NCBI GenBank assembly: GCA_014871385.1
Contig: CM026426.1
Coordinates: 94,346,238 to 94,410,237, forward strand
Length of the DNA: 64,000 nucleotides
Reading direction: 5' to 3'
Origin: Ceratodon purpureus
Lineage: Eukaryota > Streptophyta > Bryopsida > Pseudoditrichales > Ditrichaceae
In this document: positions 23,301-33,364 of the stretch, piece by piece
How positions within the stretch are numbered: position 1 is the stretch's first letter
Layout of the letters: every line of letters starts with the position of its first letter
Notes under the pieces: model-generated
Told to the model about the DNA's origin: nothing
Seen by the model: only the letters and a program-made list of their open reading frames with translations
Databases searched by the model: none
Translations under genes and position numbers: made by a program

Positions 23301-23473
23301 ACATACTTCTTGCACTCTTTGAAAGTCCAGAAAATCTCCCCTACAGATTCCCAGCCTTCTTCTGCTACAATGTTTTTGTTGTCTAGGATCTCCCAAGAAA
23401 AGTTGTGGCACGTTCCCTTCGGCCTGTTCCTCTTCCCGGTTCCTCCAATCTCATCATGTTCCGGATCCGCCAT
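20304..23473 (-). pseudogene. hAT1 RING-H2, coiled-coil protein (STUbL-like)
   Basis: The start is ATG at 23473. The N-terminal ~125 residues carry a domain shared with two other cargo genes here (W…CKKYVKM…MVYAELILN). Comparison shows a one-base loss near 23093; the frame then stays open to 20304. The long frame has heptad-rich coiled-coil segments, a KDRIIEVLSDGEDSDD stretch fitting a SUMO-interacting motif, and a RING-H2 finger (about 21150–21290). The finger spacing is C-x2-C-x14-C-x-H-x2-H-x2-C-x10-C-x2-C. A basic C-terminus ends RRQTRRSNANNGH. RING fingers recruit E2 enzymes; RING plus SIM recalls SUMO-targeted ubiquitin ligases (inference). Apart from the single frameshift it looks intact. 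Confidence 0.82.
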
Positions 23474-23705
23474 AGTAACCTCGTTTTAAACAAAAACGAT
23501 ATGGTTTTGTTTTAAAGAAAACAAGGAGTTGATAAATGACGGTTTACAAAATAACGAATACAGAAAATTCAAAAACTCCCCCCCCCCCCCCACAATAAAA
23601 AGGGACCCCCATCTCCTCACCCCCACGTACCAACAAGCTCCCAAGTGAATTGGGAAACTGTAGCAATAGGAGAGGGACTATTGAGGAGAGTGAAGTGAGG
23701 AAGTG

Positions 23706-24235
23706 GGGGACGGCCGTCGCCATATATGGCGACGGCCCCCAACCCTACGGCCGTCCCCCCGAGCCTAGGGCCGTCGCCCCCCGATCCTACGGCCGCGGCA
23801 AATGGCCGTCGTCCCGAACCTGACGACGGCCGTTGTGGGCGGTCGGCTCCGGGGCCACGATGACGGCCGCGGAGGCCCGTGCCTCCGCGGCCGTCCGATC
23901 GGGCCCTCTCCTCGGCGACGGCCGTCCGATGAAGGCCGTCGCCGAGGGGACGGCCTTGGAGACGGCCCCCGAGGGGGCGGTTTGCGGCCCTCCAATCGCG
24001 GCCGTCGCCGTCCGATGGCGGCCGACCGCGCGGGGACGGCCGCGTAGACGGCCTTGGAGACGGCCGCAGGGACGGCACCGTCGGCGACAGCCCGCGGCCG
24101 TCCGATCGGGGCCGTCTCCAAGGCAACGGCCGTTCGATCACGGCCGCGGTCGAAGGGCCGTCCCCGCGGACGGCCCCTCGCGGAGACGGCCCCCGACCGT
24201 GGGGACGAGGCCGTCGCAGCCGCGGGAAATTTCTC
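23706..24235 (-). promoter_or_regulatory. GC-rich block with TATA-centred palindrome upstream of RING gene
   Basis: About 530 bp of GGCCGTC/GACGGCC repeats lie directly upstream of the minus-strand RING gene. The gene-proximal edge (23712–23737) is a perfect 26 bp palindrome centred on ATATAT, giving a TATA-like core about 240 bp before the start codon. Frames through it are artefacts of composition. Confidence 0.6.
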
Positions 24236-26740
24236 TCCCCCCCGTTTTTTAAATACAAAAGAAAAAAACATATAATGCTACATCTTCCGACCACATATTA
24301 CACTTAACTTGTTAATTTCTTTCACCAATTAAAATGAGAGCAGGAGTTAATGTAAACATGAATTAAAATACTTCATGGTATGCAAAGCATCTAAATTCTT
24401 CAACGAGTCATTATTCCGTACGCTCCACCGAAGTAAATGTATGTGTCATTTATTCGAATCATTATTTCTGTTGTTTCTATCGTACGCATTTCATGCTGTC
24501 TATCATCGCACTCCAGAAGTTCCTTGCAGAATTCAAACTCATCTAAACTTGTTTCAGAAATTGTAATCTAAATAGTTCTCCGTCTTCTTATTCTCCGCTT
24601 TGAATTTTTGTTTTTTTAAATACATAAGTACTTCTATTATACTTTCATTAAACGGCCTCATATTCTCAATTTAATTCGAGTTACCATCTCTTTATGTACT
24701 TTTAACATTCCTCCCTCTATACAATTTCCACTTTCGAATATGGTTTTCATTCACTTCTTCTTTATTTTCCTCTATGTTTATTCCCCCCTAGTTTATGCCC
24801 TTTTTTTAACGTCTACTTTGTCTAATTTACAACTCCAACCCTCGAAGCTCCATAAATGTCATTTCGTGAATTTCTTCCTTTCATATCGTTTCGAACGTTC
24901 GTATTTCGATTTATTTCCTCCATGACCCATGTTAAAGTATATTTTACTAATTCGACCACTATTCCACCATTTTACTAATTCTACCCTACTGCTTTAGTTT
25001 TGAATTATATTCTACTAGATGTACCCTATTGCTTTAGTTTTTATTGAGTACTGTACCCCTCTTTCATATATACGTTTTGAACTCTCCATGTATCACTACA
25101 TCATGGCCGACTTCTATTTCTTCTAATAATTATAATTTCTATACTTTCCCTCTCAAACTATTCTTTTTTCGTCTATTATTTTGATGGTTCACTCATTTGT
25201 TTACTTATGAATATACTTCTACTTCACAGCTTTCCCCAAATGTATCAATACGTTATTTCTTAATATTACACCCGTCGTCGTTATAGTTCTAATATTCATA
25301 CCCGTCCTCAAACCTCTTGTTCTTTGTGTTGTTGATTAATTTAATTAATTACTATTCCGAAACAATACCACCCTACCAAACATTGTTCATCAGTATTTTT
25401 AGTATTCCAATAATATATATATATTTCTAAAATTATGTCCCGTCAATATACGTTTTCGTGTAATAATTTTATTTCCGTACTTGTAGCTCCAAGTATTTCA
25501 CGTCGTGACTTTTTAATTTTTCCTTGGTACAGTATAGTCTATGTGTCTCTATGAATTATCGTGTTTGTTAAATTCTCTCATTGTGTCATTAGTAAGTGAT
25601 TACTTTTGTACGTATATACTATACATTGTACAAGTTAGAATCCAATTCCATATTTATATTTACGTTAAAGTGTATATGAATAAACATATATTCGTATAGT
25701 ATATAATGTAAATGTGTTACCTAATTTATTTATTTTATTTCATATAAGTTACAAGGTACAACTCAATTCTAGGCGTGGGAAACTAGAATTGTTTATAAAA
25801 ACAATGATTTCAATTTTAGTCGTTCACAAATTGGCATTATTCAGTGACGGTTGAATGTTTTTTGTTTTTATTTTGTTTTTTACTATTATCCCTTCCTCAT
25901 CTCATAATGTGAGCTAGTGATTTTTTTTTTTTTTTTAATGATAACACAGTACTACGGTATGGAAGTGTGTAAAATAAAAGACATTAAAGTGCAAGGAGAG
26001 TTTTTATATTTCATATAACTCTAAACTAGGCATGAGAAATTAGAATTGGACCATTTGTTATGAAAACAATGATTTGAGTTTTATTCCTCCCATGAATTGC
26101 ATAATCCCAAGAGAGTTGAATGTTTGTTTTGGTTTTTTTCAATTTATTATTATCTCCAGTTTCTCTCATAATCTAAACTACTATTTATGTTTTTATTTTT
26201 GATTCTACCATAATACTAAAGAACGAGAGTATGTAAAATTAAAGAAATAAAACTGGGGTAAATCATTCCATTAAAAATTAGAGTCAAAGAATCTATATAA
26301 ATATTTTCATTGTATACCACTATTCGAGAAGAAATTGGATCTATATTTCTAAGAGATTTATGAAACCGTAAACCGGTGAATTGTAAATGCAAATCTCTTA
26401 ACCATTTAAACGTAAGGTGCACCGCATGAAAAACCAAGTGTATACATCAATTTATGCGTTGAATTACTTCTAGTGCATTCTCTCCGCGATGTTCCTCTTA
26501 TCATATCGTTGTTGACATTTACTCTTTTGATTCGTTAGAATAAAATGTTAATTCATTACCGTATGCTAAATCATGAGTAACTTTGTTTCTTTAAATGACA
26601 ATTGGTAAAAACTGTTTTAGTGTACCCACAATGTTTACGGTTCTTTCCATTCAATAGGATATATATTCTTCTTCATAAACGTGTTCACATTATTTGTAGA
26701 TCCTAGGGGGTTATCCACCCCCAAAGAACCAAAATATCAC
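24236..26740. other. AT-rich 2.5 kb spacer inside hAT1
   Basis: Between two GC-rich blocks, with no frame above about 75 codons that looks real. A short palindrome GGGGGTTATCCACCCCC lies at 26707–26723. I looked for a nested element with its own terminal repeats and saw none. Confidence 0.5.
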
Positions 26741-26974
26741 ATAGTTCATTGGATCCCAATTTCAAACGTCGACCCCACCTCCCCGATCACAGGATCTTCA
26801 GAACATTCCCCACAATATCCGAGATATGTCTGAATTTTCCATTTCTAGGAGATATGCTGTCCAAACAATCCCAAGTGGGATTGTTTGGGACAAGAAGGAG
26901 GGGGGAGAGTAGGGGAGGAGAGGGGGGAGGAGAGGAGAGAAAACACAAGGGGAGGGGAGTTCCTTCGACCCTCC

Positions 26975-27535
26975 CCCCCCCCGGCCGTCCCCGCGTGGAC
27001 GGCCGTCGCCCACGGCCGTCGGATCTTCTCCGACGAGAAGGTCCTACGGCCGCGGACGACGGCCGTCCCCGGGGACGTCCACGGCCGACCCCGCGGTCCG
27101 AAGGTCCGTCCGCGTGGACGGCCGTGGCCGACCGCGGGGTGGAGCACGGCCGTCCCCGCGGGGTCGGACAAGGCCGTCCCCGCGGGGTGGAGCACCGGTG
27201 TCCCCGGGGACGGCCCCGGCCCACCCCGCGGTCGGAAGGGCCGTCCGCGTGGACGGCCGTGGCCGACCACGCCGCTGCAGCCTCCGACCGCGGTGTGGAG
27301 CACGGCCGTCCCCGCGGTGGGCCGCGGCCGACCCCGGGGACGGCCGTCCACGTGGTCGGCCGTCCCGACCGCGGGGCGGCGGTCCACCAACGCACCCTTT
27401 GGGGAGCGGTCGCGGCCGCACGACCGGTCGCGGCCGCGATCGTGGACGGCCGCGACCGGTCCCACGACGGACCAGTTACGGCCGTTGGATTCTCCATTCC
27501 CGAGATCCAACGGCTGTAGGGGGGCCGTCGTTTGA
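26975..27535 (+). promoter_or_regulatory. GC-rich block upstream of the third hAT1 gene
   Basis: About 560 bp of GGCCGTCC/CGCGGACGGCC repeats end roughly 380 bp before the plus-strand gene at 27917. A weak ACATAAATGG lies at about 27565. Six-frame open frames over it are mutually overlapping and repetitive, so I do not call them genes. Confidence 0.5.
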
Positions 27536-27916
27536 CCTAACTGGCTGTCTAGGGGTTCGGGCCAACATAAATGGCTGGCCCTGCTTCCTTTTTCTTCACT
27601 TGGGTGCTCGTGCTACATGTGCTGGATTTACTTCAGCTCAGTTGCGTTCCTCCAAGCTTTTACTACTTCCCCACGGGTTATCGTGGGATTGTGTTTAGGG
27701 TTGTCAGCACCGTTTGTTGGTTATTATGAAACCAACAATATAGTGCTTCATACGTACGGTTTTTTGGCAGGAGTTCTGGGTTTTGTTTTAGTCCTTATGC
27801 ACTAGATATATACGAGATTAAATCAACTTTTATACGGTGGGGAGAAGTTACAGGCATTGTTACGAGGTTGGTTCGATACACGGTATTCACAGCTACTCGC
27901 TTACCGGACTTTCGCC

Positions 27917-29418
27917 ATGCCTCGTAACGACCGGGGAGGACCCTCCACTCCTAAAAGGAAACACCCCTTGGATCCATACGCTACGAATGACCCTGATTGT
28001 GTAGCAGAGATTGGATGGGAGGGGGAACCATCACCATGGCGGATGGTAACTTGCAAGGAATATGTCAAGATGAAGCACCTCATGAAGTTGATCCCAGTAC
28101 ATCTACGTACCGAGGCTGCGGAGAAACAAGCAACACGGGGAGAGATCAGGATCGACAATTGTGAAAGTAATCATTTCAAAATTCGATACAACGAGGTTTT
28201 TCGAGCAGCACGAATCCTGAACTCCCGACCTCATATCATGTTGTATTCGAATATGGCAATGGTGTGGGCAGAGATAGTCTTACACAAGAGGGTTGACTGG
28301 ACCATTGTCTCGGGCTTGAGGACAGATAGAATAAAGAGAGACAGCATGGATCTTGTAACAGACTGGAGTGGACATAGCGATTGTCCCCCATTACATATTT
28401 CAAACCGTCGGAGTCCACCGGCACAAGATGCAGGAATACAAACTCTAGCCATCGAATATAATGATGAGGAACAGGAGAGACGTTGTTTAAGCTATGATGA
28501 TGAAGACAACTATCGAGGGCGTCGCTCAAACAAAAATCTCAGGAATCGCAGAGGGCATCGTGGCAGAGAGTCATCGCGTACCAACCATGAGGAGTATGGA
28601 CAAAGCTCTGCCCACGGGGGACACCGTTCGCTAGATCGTCAGGACATGGGACCCTACGAACAAGGCTATGGCCACGGGGAACCGGAAGGAGCTGATTTAC
28701 CCTTTGACTTTGCGGATGGTGCGTATGGACCCTATGGGGGACGACCGTGGCCAGATTATGCAACGGGATCAAGATACTTTAGTAACTATGACGACGGCTG
28801 GTCGGAAATACCGAGTCCTCCAAGGAGTGCTAGTCCGCGCCATCGAACACCTCCGAGAGAGGTACCTCACGGTTATTCCCCAGATCGCGAAGAAGATACG
28901 CAGAGACTGGGACGTGATGGTTACGCAACTCCCCCTCCATACCGCGGATATGGTGGTCATGGTACCCCATCTGCCCTATTTGCAGAAGATGATTACAGAT
29001 CATCTTCGCGGACTCCACTGGAATATTTCCTCCACCTCTAGGTTATCACACCGACGGTACTGATCACAATAGCGGGGACAACCCTAACGTACTTCATCCC
29101 GATGACAGAGTACCACCTCTTCCTTTTGGATACCCTCCCGGTCGAGTTGTAAGAGATAGCTATTTTGAGGAAGAACTAGAGTTGGAGCGAACAAGGCAAA
29201 ATTACGTACTACAGATGGAGAATCATGCGTTTCACCTTAGACGGGATAATCGAAGATTGATGGAGGAGAGAGAGAGACTTATGAGAGCCTCCACAAATTC
29301 TGTAAGGCACGGGCCACAAGAAACGTACGATCCGGGAGGTCCAAGCGAACTCCCCAATGATGGGAACTATTATCATCCATATGACTACAATGGATTAGGG
29401 TGGAGGGGAGACTATTAG
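27917..29418 (+). pseudogene. hAT1 cargo gene C: shared N-terminal domain, Arg/Gly/Tyr-rich body
   Basis: From ATG at 27917 the protein starts MPRNDRGGPSTPKRKHP. The conserved cargo domain follows (GWEGEPSPWRMVTCKEYVK … MVWAEIVLHKRVDW, about residues 30–140). It matches the N-termini of the hAT1 RING gene and the hAT2 RING gene at 53788. After that comes a disordered stretch rich in Arg, Gly, Tyr, Asp and Pro, then a short coiled-coil (ERTRQNYVLQMENHAFHLRR). The frame shifts near 29015–29030, after which the second frame is open to 29418. No RING finger is present, so this may be a RING-less paralogue. Function unknown. Confidence 0.65.
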
Positions 29419-30368
29419 AATGGGGTGCATGGTAGTACTTTCTACAGCATCGGAGCGTACCGAGACTTTAACGTGGACCTCGCATATTACAAATTTACAA
29501 CGGAAAGTAAAAGATGCAAGCATAGTATGTACGTAGTTTGCAGTTTTGTAGATGGAGGTTTAAAATGTACGGACTCAAGAATACTGGCACGTGCCACATT
29601 TTGCAAGTAGAATAGATATAATTAGTGTTTTAGAGTGTAGTTGTGTTGTCTTTTATATTGTAGTTGTCTTCACATTTGAAAGGAATTTACCTTTTTAATA
29701 TTCTTGTAGCCGTATTCGAAGTGCACATTACTATCAATATCACTATTTTAAAAATGACAACTTCCTATTGACATGGGTTACGACTTACGAGCACTAGAAT
29801 ATAATGAATCTCAAGACAAGTATGCAAAATAATTTTCAATTATTTTTTTGGCTAAATTAATAAGAATATCGTGAATGATATTTTTTGAGGGATGCATATT
29901 TATATCTAAGGTATTTGTTTGTACCGGGGATTATGAGCAATCATGTTTTGATGCCCTTACGCTTTCGTCTTCACAAAAAGAACTTCAGTATACGCTTGCC
30001 AATATTTCTAAGAGTAAAATTTACCAAGCATAACGGTTACAAACTTACAATTCACATATCGCATCATTTTCATAATTAGAATTGAGAGTATCGACTTTTA
30101 GCTAGATGTGTGGAGCCAATCCGTTTTCCTCATAATACAAGGGGTAGAAATAGACCAATCTCAGTACAGAGACCATATTTGAACCAAATGCAAGAAAACT
30201 TTATAAACAAAATATTGACCGGTGTACAAAAATTGAGATTCCAACATCTCATCATAATATGGAGTCTAAATATGACTATTCACTACTGAGAGCTATGCCC
30301 GCCGTCCGGTAACAAAAAAAACATTATGCTTTTATAGGAATACGGAAAGGTAGATATGTAACTCCATA
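29419..30368. other. Convergent 3' spacer in hAT1
   Basis: AT-rich sequence between gene C (+) and the kinase (−), presumably carrying both 3' ends. No gene seen. Confidence 0.5.
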
Positions 30369-31844
30369 TCAGTAACCCACGCGATAGTGCTCGATGGGAG
30401 TGGGCCAGTTGTGTGTATCTCTGAAACGGTTAATAAAATGTCCAAGTCCACCAATTGTTCCTCTGTTGTTTTGGCAAACTCTCTCAAGGTAACCTTCGAA
30501 AACCATTGCGAGTTCTCCAATATTCTGGAAATGGCGTGTTTCTACTGGCTCGGCTTCGTGGTATGCCGTGCACATGTTGCCCCTGTTGATCTTTGCCGCT
30601 ATCTTCGCAGCTGCGAAATCCTCCGATGCAACCGTCAAATCTGGAATGATTTGAATATCTTGGTTTTCCTTGTGTACGTATACCACGCGAGGATCCACCC
30701 AGTATCGCCTCCTCATAGTCTCCTCCTTCTGATGGACACTCTCAAAAACCCAAGGCGACCTTCTGTTCTCTAGTGTCTTTGTCATCAAGCCCCAGTCACA
30801 AACCCCGATGTAGATCTTGGACTCATCTTCCGGAAAGTGAAGTAGGATGTTGTCCGGTGACAAGTCATTGTGGAGGTAACCGTATTTGTGCACAGCATCT
30901 ATGATGTTACACAATGCCCAAGCAAGCTCTGTACGCTTACTTCGGAAAAGTTGGAGACGCTTCCCTAGAATTGGACTGTCCTCTGCATTCCTAGTGAAGA
31001 TGTAGTCGATGGGGAGGTCACCCGGGGCCTCGTTGTCTCTCTGTAGCATGGCTCGAAGGGTCCCACCGTTCCACCAGTACATGAATCCCACATGTTCCAA
31101 CTGATGGATGGCCATGAAGCGGATGACACCAGGATGGGGAATCCTTATCGCAAGAGATTCATTGTTGTGGTCCACACGTGCCAAATCCGGCCTCATAGAC
31201 CAATTGAGCGGCCGTTTCTCAGCAAACTCCCAGTACGGTGGGATTTCCGGGTTTCCTTCGATACAAACCCTACGTATGGTAGCATAACCACCTCTCTGGA
31301 CTTCCTTGTCCAAGTAATAGAAAATTGCAAAGTCTGCCAAGATAGTCAAATGCCGTTTACGTAAGTCAGCCGCCGTCTCCATCCCAATCGGAGAATTCCA
31401 CCAAGTAATAGACGCCCGTCGATGCTTTCTTGAGCTATGGGGCGCCATTAGTCTCGTGAAGCAATCTGCCTTTGGAATAGTATCCTTGAAGGCCTGGACT
31501 CCCCCTCTTTGCGCCTTTGCATACTTAGTAATAACCTCTTTAGCATTCCATAACGCATCGTGTGCACGTTGTGACACGAAATGATCGTAACCGGGCTTTT
31601 GTGTATCCGAATGCCAGCACGGATCCATCAAACGATCCCTAATCTTTGTCTCCATCTCTGACTTGAATTTCCTGGGCCCATCTTCCTCATACCGAACGTA
31701 ACCACTATTCGATGAAACAAGGGTATTCTCCTGGTAAAATTCCACGATGAATGCCACAATATAATCCCTGCAACGTAAGCTCGGCATGTCATCGAATTTG
31801 TTCGCCCATTCCACCACATTCTTCTGCTTCTTGTTCTTCGGCAT
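30369..31844 (-). CDS. hAT1 protein kinase-like cargo gene (491 aa)
   Basis: From ATG at 31844 a single uninterrupted frame gives 491 codons. An N-terminal region of about 175 residues precedes a kinase fold. It has a glycine-loop-like RGGYATIRRV (about 183–193), WEFAEK with the candidate ATP-binding Lys, and HPGVIRF. The catalytic loop is HNDLSPDNILL (HRD replaced by HND; Asp and Asn kept) and the metal-binding motif is CDWG in place of DFG. A clear APE motif is not seen; WVDPRV occupies that place. The hAT2 homologue keeps HND, DWG and a canonical APEL. It is convergent with gene C and preceded by a GC block with a TATA-centred palindrome. Active phosphotransfer is plausible from the residues; substrate unknown. 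Confidence 0.85.
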   Translation of the reverse strand: MPKNKKQKNVVEWANKFDDMPSLRCRDYIVAFIVEFYQENTLVSSNSGYVRYEEDGPRKFKSEMETKIRDRLMDPCWHSDTQKPGYDHFVSQRAHDALWNAKEVITKYAKAQRGGVQAFKDTIPKADCFTRLMAPHSSRKHRRASITWWNSPIGMETAADLRKRHLTILADFAIFYYLDKEVQRGGYATIRRVCIEGNPEIPPYWEFAEKRPLNWSMRPDLARVDHNNESLAIRIPHPGVIRFMAIHQLEHVGFMYWWNGGTLRAMLQRDNEAPGDLPIDYIFTRNAEDSPILGKRLQLFRSKRTELAWALCNIIDAVHKYGYLHNDLSPDNILLHFPEDESKIYIGVCDWGLMTKTLENRRSPWVFESVHQKEETMRRRYWVDPRVVYVHKENQDIQIIPDLTVASEDFAAAKIAAKINRGNMCTAYHEAEPVETRHFQNIGELAMVFEGYLERVCQNNRGTIGGLGHFINRFRDTHNWPTPIEHYRVGY

Positions 31845-32104
31845 CGTGGAAAGCCTTCGAGGCTTCAAGAAATCGTAACCGCAACTCCAAAGAAACTCTC
31901 AATTCCCACAATGATTAATAAGAGCAATACAAATCCAAAGGGTTTTGAAAAAAACCGTTTAAAAATTCGAAAAGTCCCCCCCCCCTCCAAATGAAGGACC
32001 CCTTTCCTCCCGGTGAGAACGACCAACGGAGAAGGATCAAGTCCCCCACCAGTAGCAATCAGCCTCACTCGAAAAGAGAGAAAAAAGGTAAAAAATGAAG
32101 AGGC

Positions 32105-32967
32105 GGCTTCCCCTTATATAGGGGAAGCCGACCTCGCGGCCGTCCCCACGGCCGTCCGATCTACGCCCCCGCGGCCGTCCGATCGGGCGCGACTCCGCCC
32201 GAAGGCGCCGGCCGTCCGATCGGACGGCCGCGTTGGGCGATGGCGCCGCGTGGCCGTCTGACCGACGCGGCCGTCTCCGCGGTCGGCCGCGTCTGCACGC
32301 GGTCGGCCACGCGGACGGCCGTGTCTCCCGCGGTCGCCCACGCGGACGGCCGCGGGATCAGACGGCCCTCCGCGGCCGCCATGGTCGGCCGCGGAGGGCC
32401 GTCCGATCCAGTGGCCGTCCCCGCGGCCGACCGCGGAGACGGCGGCCCGATCGGACGGCCCACCCAGGCCGACCATGGCTGCCGCGGGGCGTCCGATCCC
32501 GTGGCCGTTGCCGTTGCCGACCGCGGGGACGGCCACGGGGACGGCCGCGGGATCGGACGGCCCGCGGTCGGCCGCGCCGATCGAGCGGTCCCCGATGGCC
32601 TGCGCCGGGGTCGATCCGGGCCGTCGGATCCCGCGGCCGTCCCCGAGGCCGTCCCCGCGGTCGGCCGCGGCGACGGCCGTGGGATCTGACGGCCCAGGAG
32701 GGCCGCCCACATCCGACGGCCCGCGATGTGCCAGCACGGCCGCATCTTGGCCGTTGGATCGACGTGCGGCCGTCCCCAACGACCCCGCGGCCATCTCCGC
32801 GGCCGTCCCCGCGGCCGTCCCCGCGAACGGACGGCCGAGATGGGGCGTGGTGGCGGGATCGGCCGATCGGACGGCTGGGGAATGTTTTTACCCCTTCGGG
32901 GTCGCAAAATTATTACCGCGACGTAATTCTCGTGCGTCGGGGACGCCACGTCCGGGACGGGGGACGT
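32105..32967 (-). promoter_or_regulatory. hAT1 right GC-rich block with TATA-bearing inverted repeat
   Basis: A perfect inverted repeat at 32105–32129 (GGCTTCCCCT and its complement) encloses TATAT, about 260 bp upstream of the minus-strand kinase start. Behind it are some 800 bp of GGCCGTCC/GCGGACGGCC repeats reaching toward the right terminus, so the block serves as kinase upstream region and subterminal DNA at once. Confidence 0.6.
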
Positions 32968-33064
32968 CCGGGTCGGACGTCTTGACGTCCGGAGCTGGGT
33001 CGGACGCCTTGACGTCCGGAGCTGGGTCGGACGTCTTGACGTCCGGAGCTTGGTCGGACGTCTA
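32968..33064. repeat. 27 bp tandem repeat next to hAT1 right end
   Basis: GGACGTCTTGACGTCC with GGAGCTGGGTC recurs about 3.3 times with a 27 bp period. Each unit is itself an inverted repeat of GGACGTC. GGACGTCC also occurs near the left end, so these are candidate transposase-binding subterminal motifs (inference). Confidence 0.8.
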
Positions 33065-33086
33065 TTTGAACAACCCTGTGGAGCAT

Positions 33087-33364
33087 AGTAATTGGTGCAC
33101 GTCAAAAAATTAATCACCAAGAAAAGAGAAAACAAACTACAAATTTAATGAAAAAACTGTAATTAGTCCACGGTTATAGGGTCAATTAAATTACTAAAAA
33201 TAGTAATTTTCCAAAAATATACAGAGAATATTCGAATCTTCTAATTTTATATTTTATTTTTAGTAAAAAAAGTGTTATTTTTAGGTTCTGTCCCCCATTC
33301 TGTGCTCTCCGCTCTCCAAATCTCCGCTCACTGCTCTCCGCTCACGTACAAGCTACGTCCCTTT
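33087..33364. repeat. MULE2 right terminal inverted repeat
   Basis: Inward from 33364 the minus strand reads AAAGGGACGTAGCTTGTACG, then GAGCGGAGA heptamer-like repeats (33300–33345), then the internal motif CCTATAACCGTGGA (33168–33183). It closely matches the right end of MULE3 at 62094. Confidence 0.85.

Larger units (their letters stand above)
16209..33078. mobile_element. hAT1: complete 16.9 kb hAT element with four genes
   Basis: It begins CAGGGTTGT and ends ACAACCCTG in its right-hand form (CAACCCTG at 33071–33078). Both sides are flanked by the perfect 8-bp duplication TGGAGCAT (16201–16208 and 33079–33086), as expected of hAT elements. Inside are a BED/DUF659 transposase (+), a RING-H2 coiled-coil gene (−), a related gene without RING (+), and a protein kinase-like gene (−). 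Four GC-rich GGCCGTC blocks lie at both ends and upstream of the internal genes. Subterminal DNA is rich in GGACGTCC. This is far larger than ordinary plant hATs of one gene and a few kb. It sits inside MULE2. The transposase and RING genes are broken, so the copy is not autonomous now. Confidence 0.93.
6528..33364. mobile_element. MULE2: multi-gene MULE, left end outside window
   Basis: Gene order left to right is: methyltransferase-like exon (−, cut by MULE1), CTD-like heptad exons (−), two-exon basic/acidic gene (−), SWIM transposase (+), small acidic gene (−), right TIR ending at 33364. The same order appears in MULE3. Two later insertions sit inside it: a TGTA-flanked element at 14205–14943 and hAT1 at 16209–33078. 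Without hAT1 about 10 kb is visible. At 33365 a Ty3/gypsy protease frame begins abruptly, so MULE2 inserted into a gypsy element. The matching left junction is not in the window. Confidence 0.85.

Noticed and set aside
23617-24294. Long overlapping frames in all readings of the GC-rich blocks (also 16177–16635, 26749–27698, 32013–33135, 46038–46346, 50097–50652)
   Set aside because: Frames are open on both strands at once, encode Gly/Arg/Pro repeats, and follow the tandem unit; they reflect absence of stop codons in GC-rich repeats.
24236-26740. A further nested element in the AT-rich hAT1 spacer
   Set aside because: No paired terminal repeats, target duplications or coding frames were found; only a small palindrome near 26715.
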